Source: Rhodothermales bacterium
GTDB taxonomy: Bacteria; Bacteroidota; Rhodothermia; Rhodothermales; Bin80
Assembly (NCBI GenBank): GCA_958296045.1
Contig: CATQHT010000003.1
Span: 2,792,814 to 2,856,813 of the forward strand
Length of the DNA: 64,000 bases
Direction: 5' to 3'
Shown in pieces: positions 32,028-40,693 of the stretch; positions within the stretch are counted from its first letter, which is position 1; each line of letters opens with the position of its first letter. The notes under the pieces are model-generated. The model ran no database searches. It saw nothing but the letters and a program-made list of their open reading frames with translations, and was not told where the DNA came from. The position numbers and the translations under genes were made by a program.

Positions 32028-33266
32028 CTACAGGGGTGTAGGTGGAGGGGTCCGTGCACGGTCTGCATATTCCTGTATAAGCCAGGTGTGCATGGACGGG
32101 ATCGGAACCTCAAAGAGGCCGGAAGGGCTCTCGGTCACAACTCCCTTGTATAAGACATGCTGAAATACCGCATGCGCGGCCTCCCGCGTCCTGTTGCCTG
32201 AAAAGGCTGCAACTAAGTCAGACTTCTCCAATGTGTTGTCCTTCCCCACTTGCCCCAGTAGGTTCGCCACTGCCCTTCTGTCACTGCGCTCAAGGCCCAC
32301 AAGTCTGCTTTCGTAGTACTTAACCTTCCTCCTGAGTCCTTGCGCCAGTACTTCAATTGGCACATCCGCAGTCAACCCGCTACCGCACTCATACAGCCAT
32401 CTCGCAGCCTGCGGTGCATAGACTTGTATGTGCTGCGGCCAACCGTGACATTGCGCCGCAATCGTGTCAAGCCAGTGAGTCAGGTATTCCAGATTGCCAT
32501 GCGCCCCTCCAGCCTTAATCAGCCAGTCCCGGATTACTGCCCGCTCTGCCGCCGACGAGAGTCTACCTAGCTGGCATACGCAGTCTTGCATAAGGCGAGT
32601 GATCCCAAATGAGCCTAACACGCCCTCGGAGGTACCCAGACCGCCAGCCAACAGGATTACAGGTGCACCGACCTGACCGTTGTGAATCTGTGTCAGATTT
32701 TGTGTCATTGGCAGATCGTATGGCGTTCCAACGGCTTTGCTAATCGTCTGCACCTCATCTAATACCAGCACCAGCCCGTTGGGCGTGGCGGCCTCCTTCA
32801 AGACTCTGTCCAGCGTAAGCCCCGCGAACTCTGAAGACTGACGTTTGGCCCGGTGGCGCACTAGCGCAGTCACTGAATACAGTCCAGCCCTCCATCCGGT
32901 CTCCCGGTGCACCGTGGTCTTCGTTGCATAAGACATGCCCACCGCCCTCGCCAGCGCATCAGGGTCATACAGCGCGTCGCTCCTTATCTCCACCACGCGC
33001 CATCCATCAGCCTTAGCCCGCAGCCCGCATTCGTGAAGCAAGGCAGTCTTGCCAGCACCGGGTGCGCCTTGGATGAGAAAGATAGTCCCGCCATTGGATT
33101 GGCGCGCGCTACCCAGCCTCTTTTTGAAGGTGCAGAGCTCCCGTTCGCGCCCATGAAAAAACGTCGCGGGACCCCGATCATCGCCCAGTATGGGAACCAG
33201 CGTGGACGGCGGGACCACCTGCTGCTTGCTGCTCTGGATGGAATGCGTGTCGGAGGAGTGCTTCAT
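32028..33266 (-). CDS. AAA-type ATPase, copy 2
   Basis: 412 residues, ATG 33266. Paralogue of copy 1 with the same order of blocks: VVPPSTLVPILGDDRGPATF, FHGRERELCTFKKRL, Walker A IQGAPGAGKTALLHE (canonical here), Walker B LVLVLDEVQT, VILLAGGLGTSEGVLGSFGI, ERAVIRDWLIKAGGA, CHGWPQHIQVYA, and FEVPIPSMHTWLIQEYADRARTPP near the C-terminus. It faces copy 1 across 2.3 kb and has the same small gene upstream (33345-33536). The canonical Walker A suggests this is the functional member. No neighbouring transposase, nuclease or replication gene clarifies its job. Confidence 0.8.
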   Translation of the reverse strand: MKHSSDTHSIQSSKQQVVPPSTLVPILGDDRGPATFFHGRERELCTFKKRLGSARQSNGGTIFLIQGAPGAGKTALLHECGLRAKADGWRVVEIRSDALYDPDALARAVGMSYATKTTVHRETGWRAGLYSVTALVRHRAKRQSSEFAGLTLDRVLKEAATPNGLVLVLDEVQTISKAVGTPYDLPMTQNLTQIHNGQVGAPVILLAGGLGTSEGVLGSFGITRLMQDCVCQLGRLSSAAERAVIRDWLIKAGGAHGNLEYLTHWLDTIAAQCHGWPQHIQVYAPQAARWLYECGSGLTADVPIEVLAQGLRRKVKYYESRLVGLERSDRRAVANLLGQVGKDNTLEKSDLVAAFSGNRTREAAHAVFQHVLYKGVVTESPSGLFEVPIPSMHTWLIQEYADRARTPPPTPL

Positions 33267-33344
33267 GGGACGAAATGCTGCACTTGCCAGACGTCCATTG
33301 TACCGTGCATACCATGCAAGGTACTACGCTTGCAAGCGGTGTGC

Positions 33345-33536
33345 TTACAGGCCCGAGAAGTGTGTGTAGTAGACATCCTGAGCACGGGCGAACCAAGTCA
33401 ATGCATCGGCCGCCTGCGCTGACAGCGGCTCTGGAGATACATAGAGTAAGCGGGTATACGAGGGGGTGGGCAGCAGCGCGCCTGATAAAGGCACGACACC
33501 AAAACATCCCGTCGGCCAATGCTCTAGGTGGTACAT
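33345..33536 (-). CDS. Small uncharacterised protein upstream of AAA copy 2
   Basis: 63 residues from ATG 33536 (MYHLEHWPTGCFGVVPLSG); a longer frame to 33590 lies in the conserved upstream region and is less likely. The core RLLYVSPEPLSAQAADALTWFARAQDV is conserved in the decayed copy at 28031-28333, which supports real coding. Start context CCATGTACCAC is conserved too. It ends 78 bp before the ATPase start, so the two may be co-transcribed. No known domain recognised. Confidence 0.6.
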   Translation of the reverse strand: MYHLEHWPTGCFGVVPLSGALLPTPSYTRLLYVSPEPLSAQAADALTWFARAQDVYYTHFSGL

Positions 33537-33699
33537 GGCCGCGCTTCGCCAATGTGGTTGGGTAGCGCAGTATAGGGAAAAGCGGAGCAAGAGAGGCTGG
33601 CGGAGGAGAGTCTATGATAGAGGCACCTGCCTGCGGGCAGCGTCCTTCTCGAGGCGGAGCATACCTACGGTATATGGGTGACATGAGCGCAGTGATCGC

Positions 33700-33908
33700 G
33701 CCACCGCCGGAGATCACCACTACACGTGTCGAGCAATCCTATACATACCTGCTCGGTATCGCAAATCCAAGCCATCCCATCACGGCTCAGGATACTCCCA
33801 ACCTGACCGCAGCTCAGACTACCGCATAACCACGTAGAACCCATCAAAACATAAGATGGTCACGTAGCCTGCATTTAATGCATTCTGCGGGACGGTTACG
33901 TTGCACCT
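33700..33908 (+). repeat. Dispersed repeat R1, copy d (longest)
   Basis: Full copy, about 200 bp: CACTAC and GAGCAATCC near 33717-33745, CCTGCTCGGTATCGCAAATCC at 33750-33770, centre CACGTAGAACCCATCAAAAC around 33833-33849, terminus CTGCGGGACGGTTACGTTGCACC at the right. It lies just after the 3' end of the leftward DUF2335 gene, as copy b does for the first module. Confidence 0.8.
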
Positions 33909-33971
33909 TCCCACGCGCATCCGCTGCCTCTGCCTGCAACACCCACCTATAGATGCTTCGTTTTCCTCGCT

Positions 33972-34464
33972 CTAACCGGCGATATTTCCCCTCTTTTTGC
34001 TTGCATTAGTGGTCGGGAGTCTCTCCCTGCCTCCGCGACGGCGGCGCAGCAGCGTGATGCTGGTCCAGGCGCATGCCGTTACCACGCCGGCCAAGCCTCC
34101 GATGGGCTTCCCAAGATATAGCAAAACCAAGCCCCCAACAAGGCCCACCACGCTAAGAAGGAAGGCAAGAATTTGCCCTCGAGAATTGAGTCTCCCCTCG
34201 TTTCGGATCGCCAGGGATTCCATCGTCCGTCGATGATTTGCTTCTTTCTCGACTTGCGAAAAAAACCATTTGGCCGCTCCCGGGAGGATGTTGTTATACT
34301 TCTCAAGCTGCTCGGGAGGAGGCAGCGGACCTTGGTGAAATTTCGTGGTGCGGCTAACCGTAAGGTTGACCACATCGCCAGTCACCTGTTGCGACCCTGC
34401 GTCGGTCGCGCTGTCGGCTCCGTCATCCTCGGGAATGCGATTCGGCGGGGGATCCGTCTGACAT
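33972..34464 (-). pseudogene. DUF2335 membrane protein, copy 2, apparent 5' frameshift
   Basis: The main frame runs from GTG 34385 to 33972: VTGDVVNLTVSRTTKFHQGPLPPPEQLEKYNNILPGAAKWF, a charged helix, and two membrane segments (ILAFLLSVVGLVGGLVLLYL, IGGLAGVVTACAWTSITLL). An ATG at 34464 overlaps the Panacea-like stop (TGATG), as in copy 1, but reads MSDGSP and leaves frame at the five-base C run (plus-strand G run 34447-34451). Removing one C would join it as MSDGSPPNRIPEDDGADSAT into the main frame. Either this is a frameshift mutation or translation starts at GTG 34385. The encoded protein is otherwise intact. Confidence 0.6.
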
Positions 34465-35123
34465 CAGCGTTCGTTAGACCTGCTGATCCCCTTGATTGCG
34501 CTGCGCAGATCATTTCCCACAGTCCACCAATCCGTTGCCATGGCCATCGCATCTCGCTCATCTGGAGATAATTCGGGCCTCACGTCATCCTCTGGTGGCC
34601 ATATATCGAATGGCCTTGTCATGCCTGACAGGAATGCCTGGCGGGAATTCAAAGACCTCCGCTCGGCCCTGAGTGCCGCCTGTGGAATCCGGGTATTTAC
34701 TGCCATCTCCGGGTACTGCCTGTAGATCGCCTCGACCAATTCCCAGAATGACAGCGATAGTACCCAACGTGAAATCCTACGTATGGATCTAGCAGTTCTC
34801 CTTTTAAGTCGTCTGAGCACCGCCTGGCCACGCGTGCGGCCTGCCTTTGACAAAGTGAATGTCCTGTACGGACCACTCCGATCAATTTCCGCATCGTCTG
34901 CTTTGACCAGGTCGGCGAGGACTTCATAGACTGCCGCATCGAAGGGGCCGTAGTTGTAGGCACGGAATGCGAAATGAGGCCCACCCGCGCCTGGAACCCT
35001 GTCGTCAATGAGGAACAGGAGCTTTTGGATCTGTACAGGGTCAAAATGGGCCGCTGGGCCGCCTGCTGCCATGGCAGCCAGCACAATGTCCGATTGCTGC
35101 ACGACCTTAGTAGTCAAGTCCAT
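34464..35123 (-). CDS. Panacea-like (DUF4065-type) protein, copy 2; putative antitoxin
   Basis: 219 residues from ATG 35123 (MDLTTKVVQQSDIVLAAM); the frame is open to 35291 but that extension overlaps the S9 peptidase stop and has no support. Core: VQIQKLLFLIDDRVPGAGG, FAFRAYNYGPFDAAVYEVL, FTLSKAGRTRGQAVL, RWVLSLSFWELVEAIYRQYPEMAVNTRIP, ending LSPDERDAMAMATDWW. It is clearly related to copy 1 but well diverged. Translationally coupled to DUF2335 copy 2 through TGATG. As in copy 1, R1 follows the pair on the same strand. Antitoxin role is inferred from the Panacea family. Confidence 0.72.
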   Translation of the reverse strand: MDLTTKVVQQSDIVLAAMAAGGPAAHFDPVQIQKLLFLIDDRVPGAGGPHFAFRAYNYGPFDAAVYEVLADLVKADDAEIDRSGPYRTFTLSKAGRTRGQAVLRRLKRRTARSIRRISRWVLSLSFWELVEAIYRQYPEMAVNTRIPQAALRAERRSLNSRQAFLSGMTRPFDIWPPEDDVRPELSPDERDAMAMATDWWTVGNDLRSAIKGISRSNER

Positions 35124-35271
35124 GTGTGAGGGAATTATGCAGAATGGAGAGACGCCTCCACACCATTTTATCTCTTGCCTGTGCGCTTGACCTTTGTTGC
35201 CTGTGTTAGGCCGCTTCACGCTCTTGGTTTCCATGCCCATCCTAGGTGGCCAGCGCCAACGGCCGGTTGGA

Positions 35272-38082
35272 CTACCGCTGGTCCCCGACAAGCTCCAGCC
35301 CTAAGGTCTTGCCTTTCATGAGCGCCGGCACGCCATGCTCCATCCACACAGGGGCAGGCGCACCCTTAAGGTAGTGGTCAAAGAACTGCTGCATCCGGAT
35401 AGTCCAGTCCTTCCGGTTCGCAAACGTTCTCAGTCCGTGTCCAGCGCCGTTGTAGTTGAGCATCCAAACCGGCTTGCCAAGCCGCCGCAAGGCCACAAAG
35501 AACTCAATACCCTGGTACCACGGCACAGCACCATCATCATCGTTGTGCATCATCAGAACCGGTGTCTCGACCTTGTCCGCCTGAAACAGCGGCGAATTGT
35601 CGATGTAGCGGAGCGGAACCTCCCACAACGAGCCGCCGATGCGGCTCTGCGTGCGCTCATATTGAAACATGCGGCTCATGCCGCTGCCCCAGCGGATACC
35701 GCCGTAGGCGCTGGTCATGTTGGACACCGGCGCGCCTGCCTCCGCAGCCTTGAAAAGGTTCGTCTCTGTAACCATGTAGGCGATCTGGTAGCCGCCCCAG
35801 CTATGACCCTGCACGCCAACATTGTCGGCCTGCACAAAGCCCTGGTTGATGAGCATCGTGACACCAGACATGACCGCATTGAGGGCGCTTTCGCCTGGAT
35901 ATCCCACCTTATACGGGATGTCGGGGATAAACACTAGGTAGCCCCGACTGACGTAGAATGAGACGCTGATGCTGGAGCCGCCAGCCGCCGGCGGGCGGTG
36001 CCAGTACAGTCCGCTGGACATCTTCTCGTAGAAATACACCATCATCGGATACTGCGCTGATGGATCAAATCCCTCTGGCTTGAACAGCATGCCGTCTAAT
36101 GGAACCCCATCGAGAGAGGTCCAGGAAACCAGCTCCGCGGTACCCCAAAGGTATTCTGACTGCTGTGGGTTGAGGTCGCTGATCCGCTCCATATCGCTAA
36201 AGTCGTCCTCGGCCACCCACAGATCGCCAAACTCCTCAAAACGTTCTCTTGTAACAAGTAGCTTTCCGGCATCTTCCGCCTGGCGAGGAAAGCCATACGA
36301 GTACGCACCCATAACCAGCTCTTTGGGTGCGGCGCCGTCCTCGGCGAGGTCGCCCGCATAGAAGCCGTTCTCCTTGGTTCCATAGTCAAAAGCAGACAAC
36401 AGGAGTGGGTCGGCTACAAAGTCCTCGTCCGGGTCTAGGCGCCGGTAGCGGAATCGCAAGTTGTTTTGCCGCCCGTATCCGTTGGTGACGGAGTAGGGCT
36501 CGCGCTTAGCAGACGGATCCAGCGCCCAGATGTCATGCTTATCATACACAAGAAAGGCCTCGTCATCTGCGGTCCAGCCCGCATAGCCGTAGCTGCTAGG
36601 CCTATATGGCCAGTCGTGATTCTCGTTGTCTACGCGGTAGGGCAATGCTGCGCTGACATTAACCACCTCGCCGCCGGTCGCAGGGACCACCATCCACGCC
36701 AGCGCGTTGCGGTCCCACCAGGAAACGAACTTAGCGTCTGGCGAAAAGTCTGCCGTGTCCTGAATGCGCTCTGCCAGCAGCTCCCGGCTGCCGTCGGTCA
36801 CGTCGACGCGGTATACATCCATGAAACGGGGTGAATCCCACGAAATCTCCTGCCGGTAAGGCATATTGGTGTTAGCAAGCGCGAAGTCCGCGTCGCCTTT
36901 GTCGCCCACCTCAACGGTCGGCATATCCTCTCGCGCAAGTTGCACCACGCGGCCCTGCGCCAGATGCACCACAGCCCGGTAAGAACGATTCCGCTCCTGC
37001 TCAAGCTGCTCCAGCTGCATGGGCTGCAAAAGCGGATCCTTCCAGTGCCAGATATCCAGCTTTACTTCGTCTTCGTCCTCATCTTCATCATCCGAGTCCT
37101 CATCCTCGGGCCTGGGCTGCGTGCCGAAAAAAAGCCGCCTACCCGACTCCGAAAAAGCCAAGCTCGCCCCACTGCCAACCCACCATCCTTCCGCAATACC
37201 CGGCGTGTCTGGCGTTACCAAGGTGTCGAGCGTACCGCCGTGCCATCGGTAGATGCGCCCTGCTGGATCGTCCGCCGCCTGGTCGTCCCTGTCAGAAATG
37301 AATGCGAGCTGCGCTTCTCCCTTGTCAAAGGTCAACTGCTCGTAGTCTCCCTTACCTGCCATCAACGTATCCACCTGCCAGGCGTCTGTGTCAATAAGCA
37401 GTACGCCATGTCTCATGCTGTCGGGCGGAGCAGCAGCCACCGCCAAGTAGCGTCCCTCTTCAGAGAAGTGGTATGCTCTGGCATGCGGCAGCTCAAGGGC
37501 GCGGCCCGTAACAAAGCTGTGCAAGACCAACGTGCCGTGCCCCTTATCGGAGGCGGAGTCCTTCTCATCGCCTCCCTCATCGCTAACTGTCGTGTCCGCC
37601 TCGACGGGCTCTAACTCCAAGTGCCATGCCAACAGGCCACCGGCCTCCTCGGGCATCTGAAAGGACTGCACGCGCGGGATGCGCGTCACCTCTCCTGTGG
37701 CAAGGTCCAGAATGGCCAGCGTGTCCTGGGGCATCTCATGGTCCTTCTTCTTGGCCTTGCGAGCGGCTTTGAGCGAGTCCTCGGCAGGCTTGATCAAAAA
37801 AGCCACATGCGATGCATCGCGCGCAAAGCGTGCGCCCGCTCCGCGGTCAAAGGTATAGACGGGCCCACCAGCCGTGCCCTGAACGCGCAACGTGCCATCT
37901 CCCTGATCTGGACCATACTCGTATAAAACCCAGCGGCCGTCGCTGGCTATCGCACGGCTACCTAGACGGTTCCACACGTCATAGGCATCGTGATCCAGCG
38001 GCACCTTGGCCTCCTGAGCCAGCGCCGAGTGGGCAAAAAGAAGCGCTACAAGGGCAAAGGTCCAGCGAACGTACATCGACAT
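35272..38082 (-). CDS. Exported prolyl oligopeptidase-family (S9) peptidase
   Basis: 936 residues. Signal peptide at the start (MYVRWTFALVALLFAHSALAQ). An N-terminal beta-propeller-like region (about 30-650) with an acidic insert (EDEDSDDEDEDEDEVK near residues 325-340) precedes the alpha/beta hydrolase domain. Catalytic Ser761 lies in VQGHSWGGYQ, Asp in MMHNDDDGAVPW and His in NGAGHGLR. This matches the DPP IV/S9C-like exported peptidases common in Bacteroidota that process peptides outside the cytoplasm. It follows pheA by 11 bp on the same strand and may be the last gene of the leftward cluster. Confidence 0.92.
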   Translation of the reverse strand: MSMYVRWTFALVALLFAHSALAQEAKVPLDHDAYDVWNRLGSRAIASDGRWVLYEYGPDQGDGTLRVQGTAGGPVYTFDRGAGARFARDASHVAFLIKPAEDSLKAARKAKKKDHEMPQDTLAILDLATGEVTRIPRVQSFQMPEEAGGLLAWHLELEPVEADTTVSDEGGDEKDSASDKGHGTLVLHSFVTGRALELPHARAYHFSEEGRYLAVAAAPPDSMRHGVLLIDTDAWQVDTLMAGKGDYEQLTFDKGEAQLAFISDRDDQAADDPAGRIYRWHGGTLDTLVTPDTPGIAEGWWVGSGASLAFSESGRRLFFGTQPRPEDEDSDDEDEDEDEVKLDIWHWKDPLLQPMQLEQLEQERNRSYRAVVHLAQGRVVQLAREDMPTVEVGDKGDADFALANTNMPYRQEISWDSPRFMDVYRVDVTDGSRELLAERIQDTADFSPDAKFVSWWDRNALAWMVVPATGGEVVNVSAALPYRVDNENHDWPYRPSSYGYAGWTADDEAFLVYDKHDIWALDPSAKREPYSVTNGYGRQNNLRFRYRRLDPDEDFVADPLLLSAFDYGTKENGFYAGDLAEDGAAPKELVMGAYSYGFPRQAEDAGKLLVTRERFEEFGDLWVAEDDFSDMERISDLNPQQSEYLWGTAELVSWTSLDGVPLDGMLFKPEGFDPSAQYPMMVYFYEKMSSGLYWHRPPAAGGSSISVSFYVSRGYLVFIPDIPYKVGYPGESALNAVMSGVTMLINQGFVQADNVGVQGHSWGGYQIAYMVTETNLFKAAEAGAPVSNMTSAYGGIRWGSGMSRMFQYERTQSRIGGSLWEVPLRYIDNSPLFQADKVETPVLMMHNDDDGAVPWYQGIEFFVALRRLGKPVWMLNYNGAGHGLRTFANRKDWTIRMQQFFDHYLKGAPAPVWMEHGVPALMKGKTLGLELVGDQR

Positions 38083-38093
38083 CAGTTTGGCAT

Positions 38094-38954
38094 TTATTTC
38101 GTTGCAGGATAACGGTCCCAGACAGCGCCCACAGGATACGATCCCAAGACACGCAGCTTACCGGTGATCTCCTGCAAATGGTCCAGAGCGCGCTGCAACA
38201 GCGGGGTGGTCACCCGGCCCGCGACATCCAGATAGAACAGGTAATGGCCGGGGCTGCCCACCAGCGGGCGACTTTCAATCTTGTGCAGGTCCAGGTCGCG
38301 CAGCGCAAACACGGCCAGACTCTTGAACAAGGCGCCCGGCACGTTGCGCTTGAGATCAAAAGCCAGAGAGGTCTTAAATGGCCGGTCCCCGATCTGCTGC
38401 AGGTTGGCGGCGGTCGGCCGAGCCAGGGCCAGAAAGCGTGTGAAGTTCTGGTCGTGACTCTCGATGTTCTCTGCCAGCACCGCCAGGCCATACTCGGCCG
38501 CGGCGTGGCGCGCCGCAATGGCGGCTGCGCCCGGAACAGACGCTGACGCCACGAGCTTGGCTGCTCCAGCGGTGTCATACGATGGCACCGTCTGCGCATG
38601 CGGCAGGGTACGCCGCAAGAAGTCCTCGCACTGGCCCAATGCCTGCGGGTGCGAAAGCACGCGCGTGACATCCGCCAAAGAGGTGCCGGGCGCCGCCAGA
38701 AGGCAGTGGCGCACACGCAACATCAGCTCCCCGGTGATCCGAACGCGGTGCTTGAGCAGAAGGTCGTAGTTGATATGGACGCTGCCAAAGAGAGAGTTCT
38801 CTATCGGGATAACACCGCGCGCGGCGCGCCCGGTTGTGACATGCCTAAACACCGACTGCATGGTCGGGCAGGCCACCGGCTCGGAGTTGGCATACATCAC
38901 ACGGGCAGCCATCTCACTGAAGGCGCCGGTGGCTCCCTGATACGATACCTTCAT
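38094..38954 (-). CDS. pheA: Prephenate dehydratase
   Basis: 286 residues, monofunctional type (no chorismate mutase part). Converts prephenate to phenylpyruvate in phenylalanine synthesis. Blocks: VSYQGATGAFSEMAA, ARGVIPIENSLFGSV, VLSHPQALGQCEDFL, the catalytic-domain YDTAGAAKLV (TRF-like region), and a C-terminal ACT domain with KTSLAFDLKRNVPGALFKSL and KIESRPLVGSPGHYLFYLD, the phenylalanine-binding ESRP motif giving feedback control. It overlaps argS by 4 bp (ATGA at 38951-38954), implying coupled translation. Confidence 0.95.
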   Translation of the reverse strand: MKVSYQGATGAFSEMAARVMYANSEPVACPTMQSVFRHVTTGRAARGVIPIENSLFGSVHINYDLLLKHRVRITGELMLRVRHCLLAAPGTSLADVTRVLSHPQALGQCEDFLRRTLPHAQTVPSYDTAGAAKLVASASVPGAAAIAARHAAAEYGLAVLAENIESHDQNFTRFLALARPTAANLQQIGDRPFKTSLAFDLKRNVPGALFKSLAVFALRDLDLHKIESRPLVGSPGHYLFYLDVAGRVTTPLLQRALDHLQEITGKLRVLGSYPVGAVWDRYPATK

Positions 38955-40693
38955 GGGGTCTCGTCGCGCCGGTCCATACGCTCTGGTGCGCTAATGCCCA
39001 ACACCGAAAGGCCGTTGGCAAGCACCGTACGCGTCGCGATCGCCAAAGCCATACGGGCGCCTGCGATTGGGGATGGCTCTTTGATGATGCGGCACTCGTG
39101 GTAAAAGCGCGAAAACGCCTCGGCCACCGAACGTAGATACACCGTCAGCCGGTGCGGCTCACGGGCCTGCGCAGCCTTCAAAAGCACCTTCGGGAAGCGC
39201 ACCAGCGAACGAATCAGCGCCAGCTCCGCCGGATGACTCAACAAGGCTAGGCTGCTAGGCCTGGACCCTGTCACCAGACCCACCCCGCGAGCCTTTGCTA
39301 CGATAGAACAGATGCGCGCGTGCGCATACTGAAGATAGAATACTGGATTCTTATCGCTGGCCTCTTTGGCCAGATCTAGGTCAAACTCAAGGTGCCGGCC
39401 CGCCGACCGCATCACAAAAAAGAAGCGCGTAACGTCCGGCCCGACCTCCTGGATGAGCGCGTCTAGTGTAACAAAGGTGGCTCTGCGTGTGCTCATCTTG
39501 ATTTCCTGGCCCGCACGCGTCAGTGTCACAAACTGGTATATGATGACCTCGATGCGGTCCGCATCCACGTTGAGCACACGCAAGGCACGCAGGATGTCTG
39601 GATACGTGGCGATGTGGTCGGCACCAAATATGTCGATGCAGGCATCATAACCGCGCGCGACTTTGTCGCGATGATACGCGATGTCGGGCAGCCGATAGGT
39701 GGGCTCACCGGAGCTCTTGACCAGTACCGTGTCCTGATCTTTGTCCAAAGCAGACGTCCTGAGCCATGTAGCACCCTCTTTACGGTAAAGGTAGCCGGAC
39801 TCCTCGAGCAAGCCCAGCACCTCTTCGAGCGCACCATTGTCGTAGAGCGACCGCTCATTGAAGAAGGTATCCATGCGGATGCCAAGCCGCTTCAGGGTGC
39901 GCCGGATACTGGCAAAGATCAATGTTTCGGCTTCATCGATGAATGGGCGCAGATCAGGTGTCCTCAAAAGACGCGCGCCCCACTTATCTACCAGCCTAAG
40001 AGCTACCTCAGCGATATAGGCACCCAGGTAACCATCATCGGGAAACGATGCCGGCACCAACCTGGGCTCTTCGCCACTACCTCGGTCCAAGAGCTTCGTG
40101 GCATACTGCATCCCGGGCGGGAGCAGCCCCTTCTGAAAAAGCATCTGCTCATACCGCGCGCGAACCGAAGCGCCGAGGACGCGCATCTGGCGTCCAGCAT
40201 CGTTGTAGTAGTATTCGCGTGCAACGGTATAGCCGGTCCACTCGAGCATGTTGGCTATAGTGTCGCCCAGAACAGCGTTGCGCCCGTGACCTACCGTGAG
40301 CGGCCCGGTGGGGTTGGCGCTGACAAACTCTACCAGCACCGTGCGGTCCCTCCCTTCTGTGCTGCGCCCGTAGCAAGGCCCGGCATCGAGGCAGTCGGCC
40401 AAAGCCTGGTACAGGTGCCCGCGCGCAAAACGAAAGTTGATAAAGCCGGGACGTACCACTTCGCAGGAATCCACCAGCAACGGATCCAGCACTAGCTCCG
40501 CCACTAAGGCTTGGGCGATCGCCAACGGCGGACGACGCAGGTGGCGCGCCAGCTTCAGGGCACAGTTCGAAGAAAGATCTCCAAAGCGCGCAGCACGCGG
40601 CTTTTCGAGCTCGGGCACGAAGCCCGCTGGTACCCCGTCAAACGTTTTCAGAGCGGCTTCCAAAGCCTCTTGGACCGCGACTTCCACCGTCAT
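38951..40693 (-). CDS. argS: Arginyl-tRNA synthetase
   Basis: 580 residues from ATG 40693, chosen because it overlaps the solA stop as ATGA; ATG 40699 is an alternative and the longer frame to 40888 lies inside solA. Class I motifs: FVSANPTGPLTVGHGRNAVLGD (HIGH-type) and EIKMSTRRATFV (KMSK-type). The N-terminal Arg-S add-on domain (FGDLSSNCALKLAR) and the C-terminal DALR anticodon-binding domain (LQYAHARICSI, HECRIIKEP) are complete. Attaches arginine to tRNA-Arg. Sits in the solA-argS-pheA overlapping run. Confidence 0.96.
   Translation of the reverse strand: MTVEVAVQEALEAALKTFDGVPAGFVPELEKPRAARFGDLSSNCALKLARHLRRPPLAIAQALVAELVLDPLLVDSCEVVRPGFINFRFARGHLYQALADCLDAGPCYGRSTEGRDRTVLVEFVSANPTGPLTVGHGRNAVLGDTIANMLEWTGYTVAREYYYNDAGRQMRVLGASVRARYEQMLFQKGLLPPGMQYATKLLDRGSGEEPRLVPASFPDDGYLGAYIAEVALRLVDKWGARLLRTPDLRPFIDEAETLIFASIRRTLKRLGIRMDTFFNERSLYDNGALEEVLGLLEESGYLYRKEGATWLRTSALDKDQDTVLVKSSGEPTYRLPDIAYHRDKVARGYDACIDIFGADHIATYPDILRALRVLNVDADRIEVIIYQFVTLTRAGQEIKMSTRRATFVTLDALIQEVGPDVTRFFFVMRSAGRHLEFDLDLAKEASDKNPVFYLQYAHARICSIVAKARGVGLVTGSRPSSLALLSHPAELALIRSLVRFPKVLLKAAQAREPHRLTVYLRSVAEAFSRFYHECRIIKEPSPIAGARMALAIATRTVLANGLSVLGISAPERMDRRDETP

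Noticed and set aside
36940-38546. Plus-strand frames opposite the S9 peptidase and pheA
   Set aside because: Antisense to well-supported genes with correct family motifs; no independent evidence.
39614-40495. 293-codon plus-strand frame opposite argS
   Set aside because: Shadow of argS in high-GC coding DNA; no recognisable domain.
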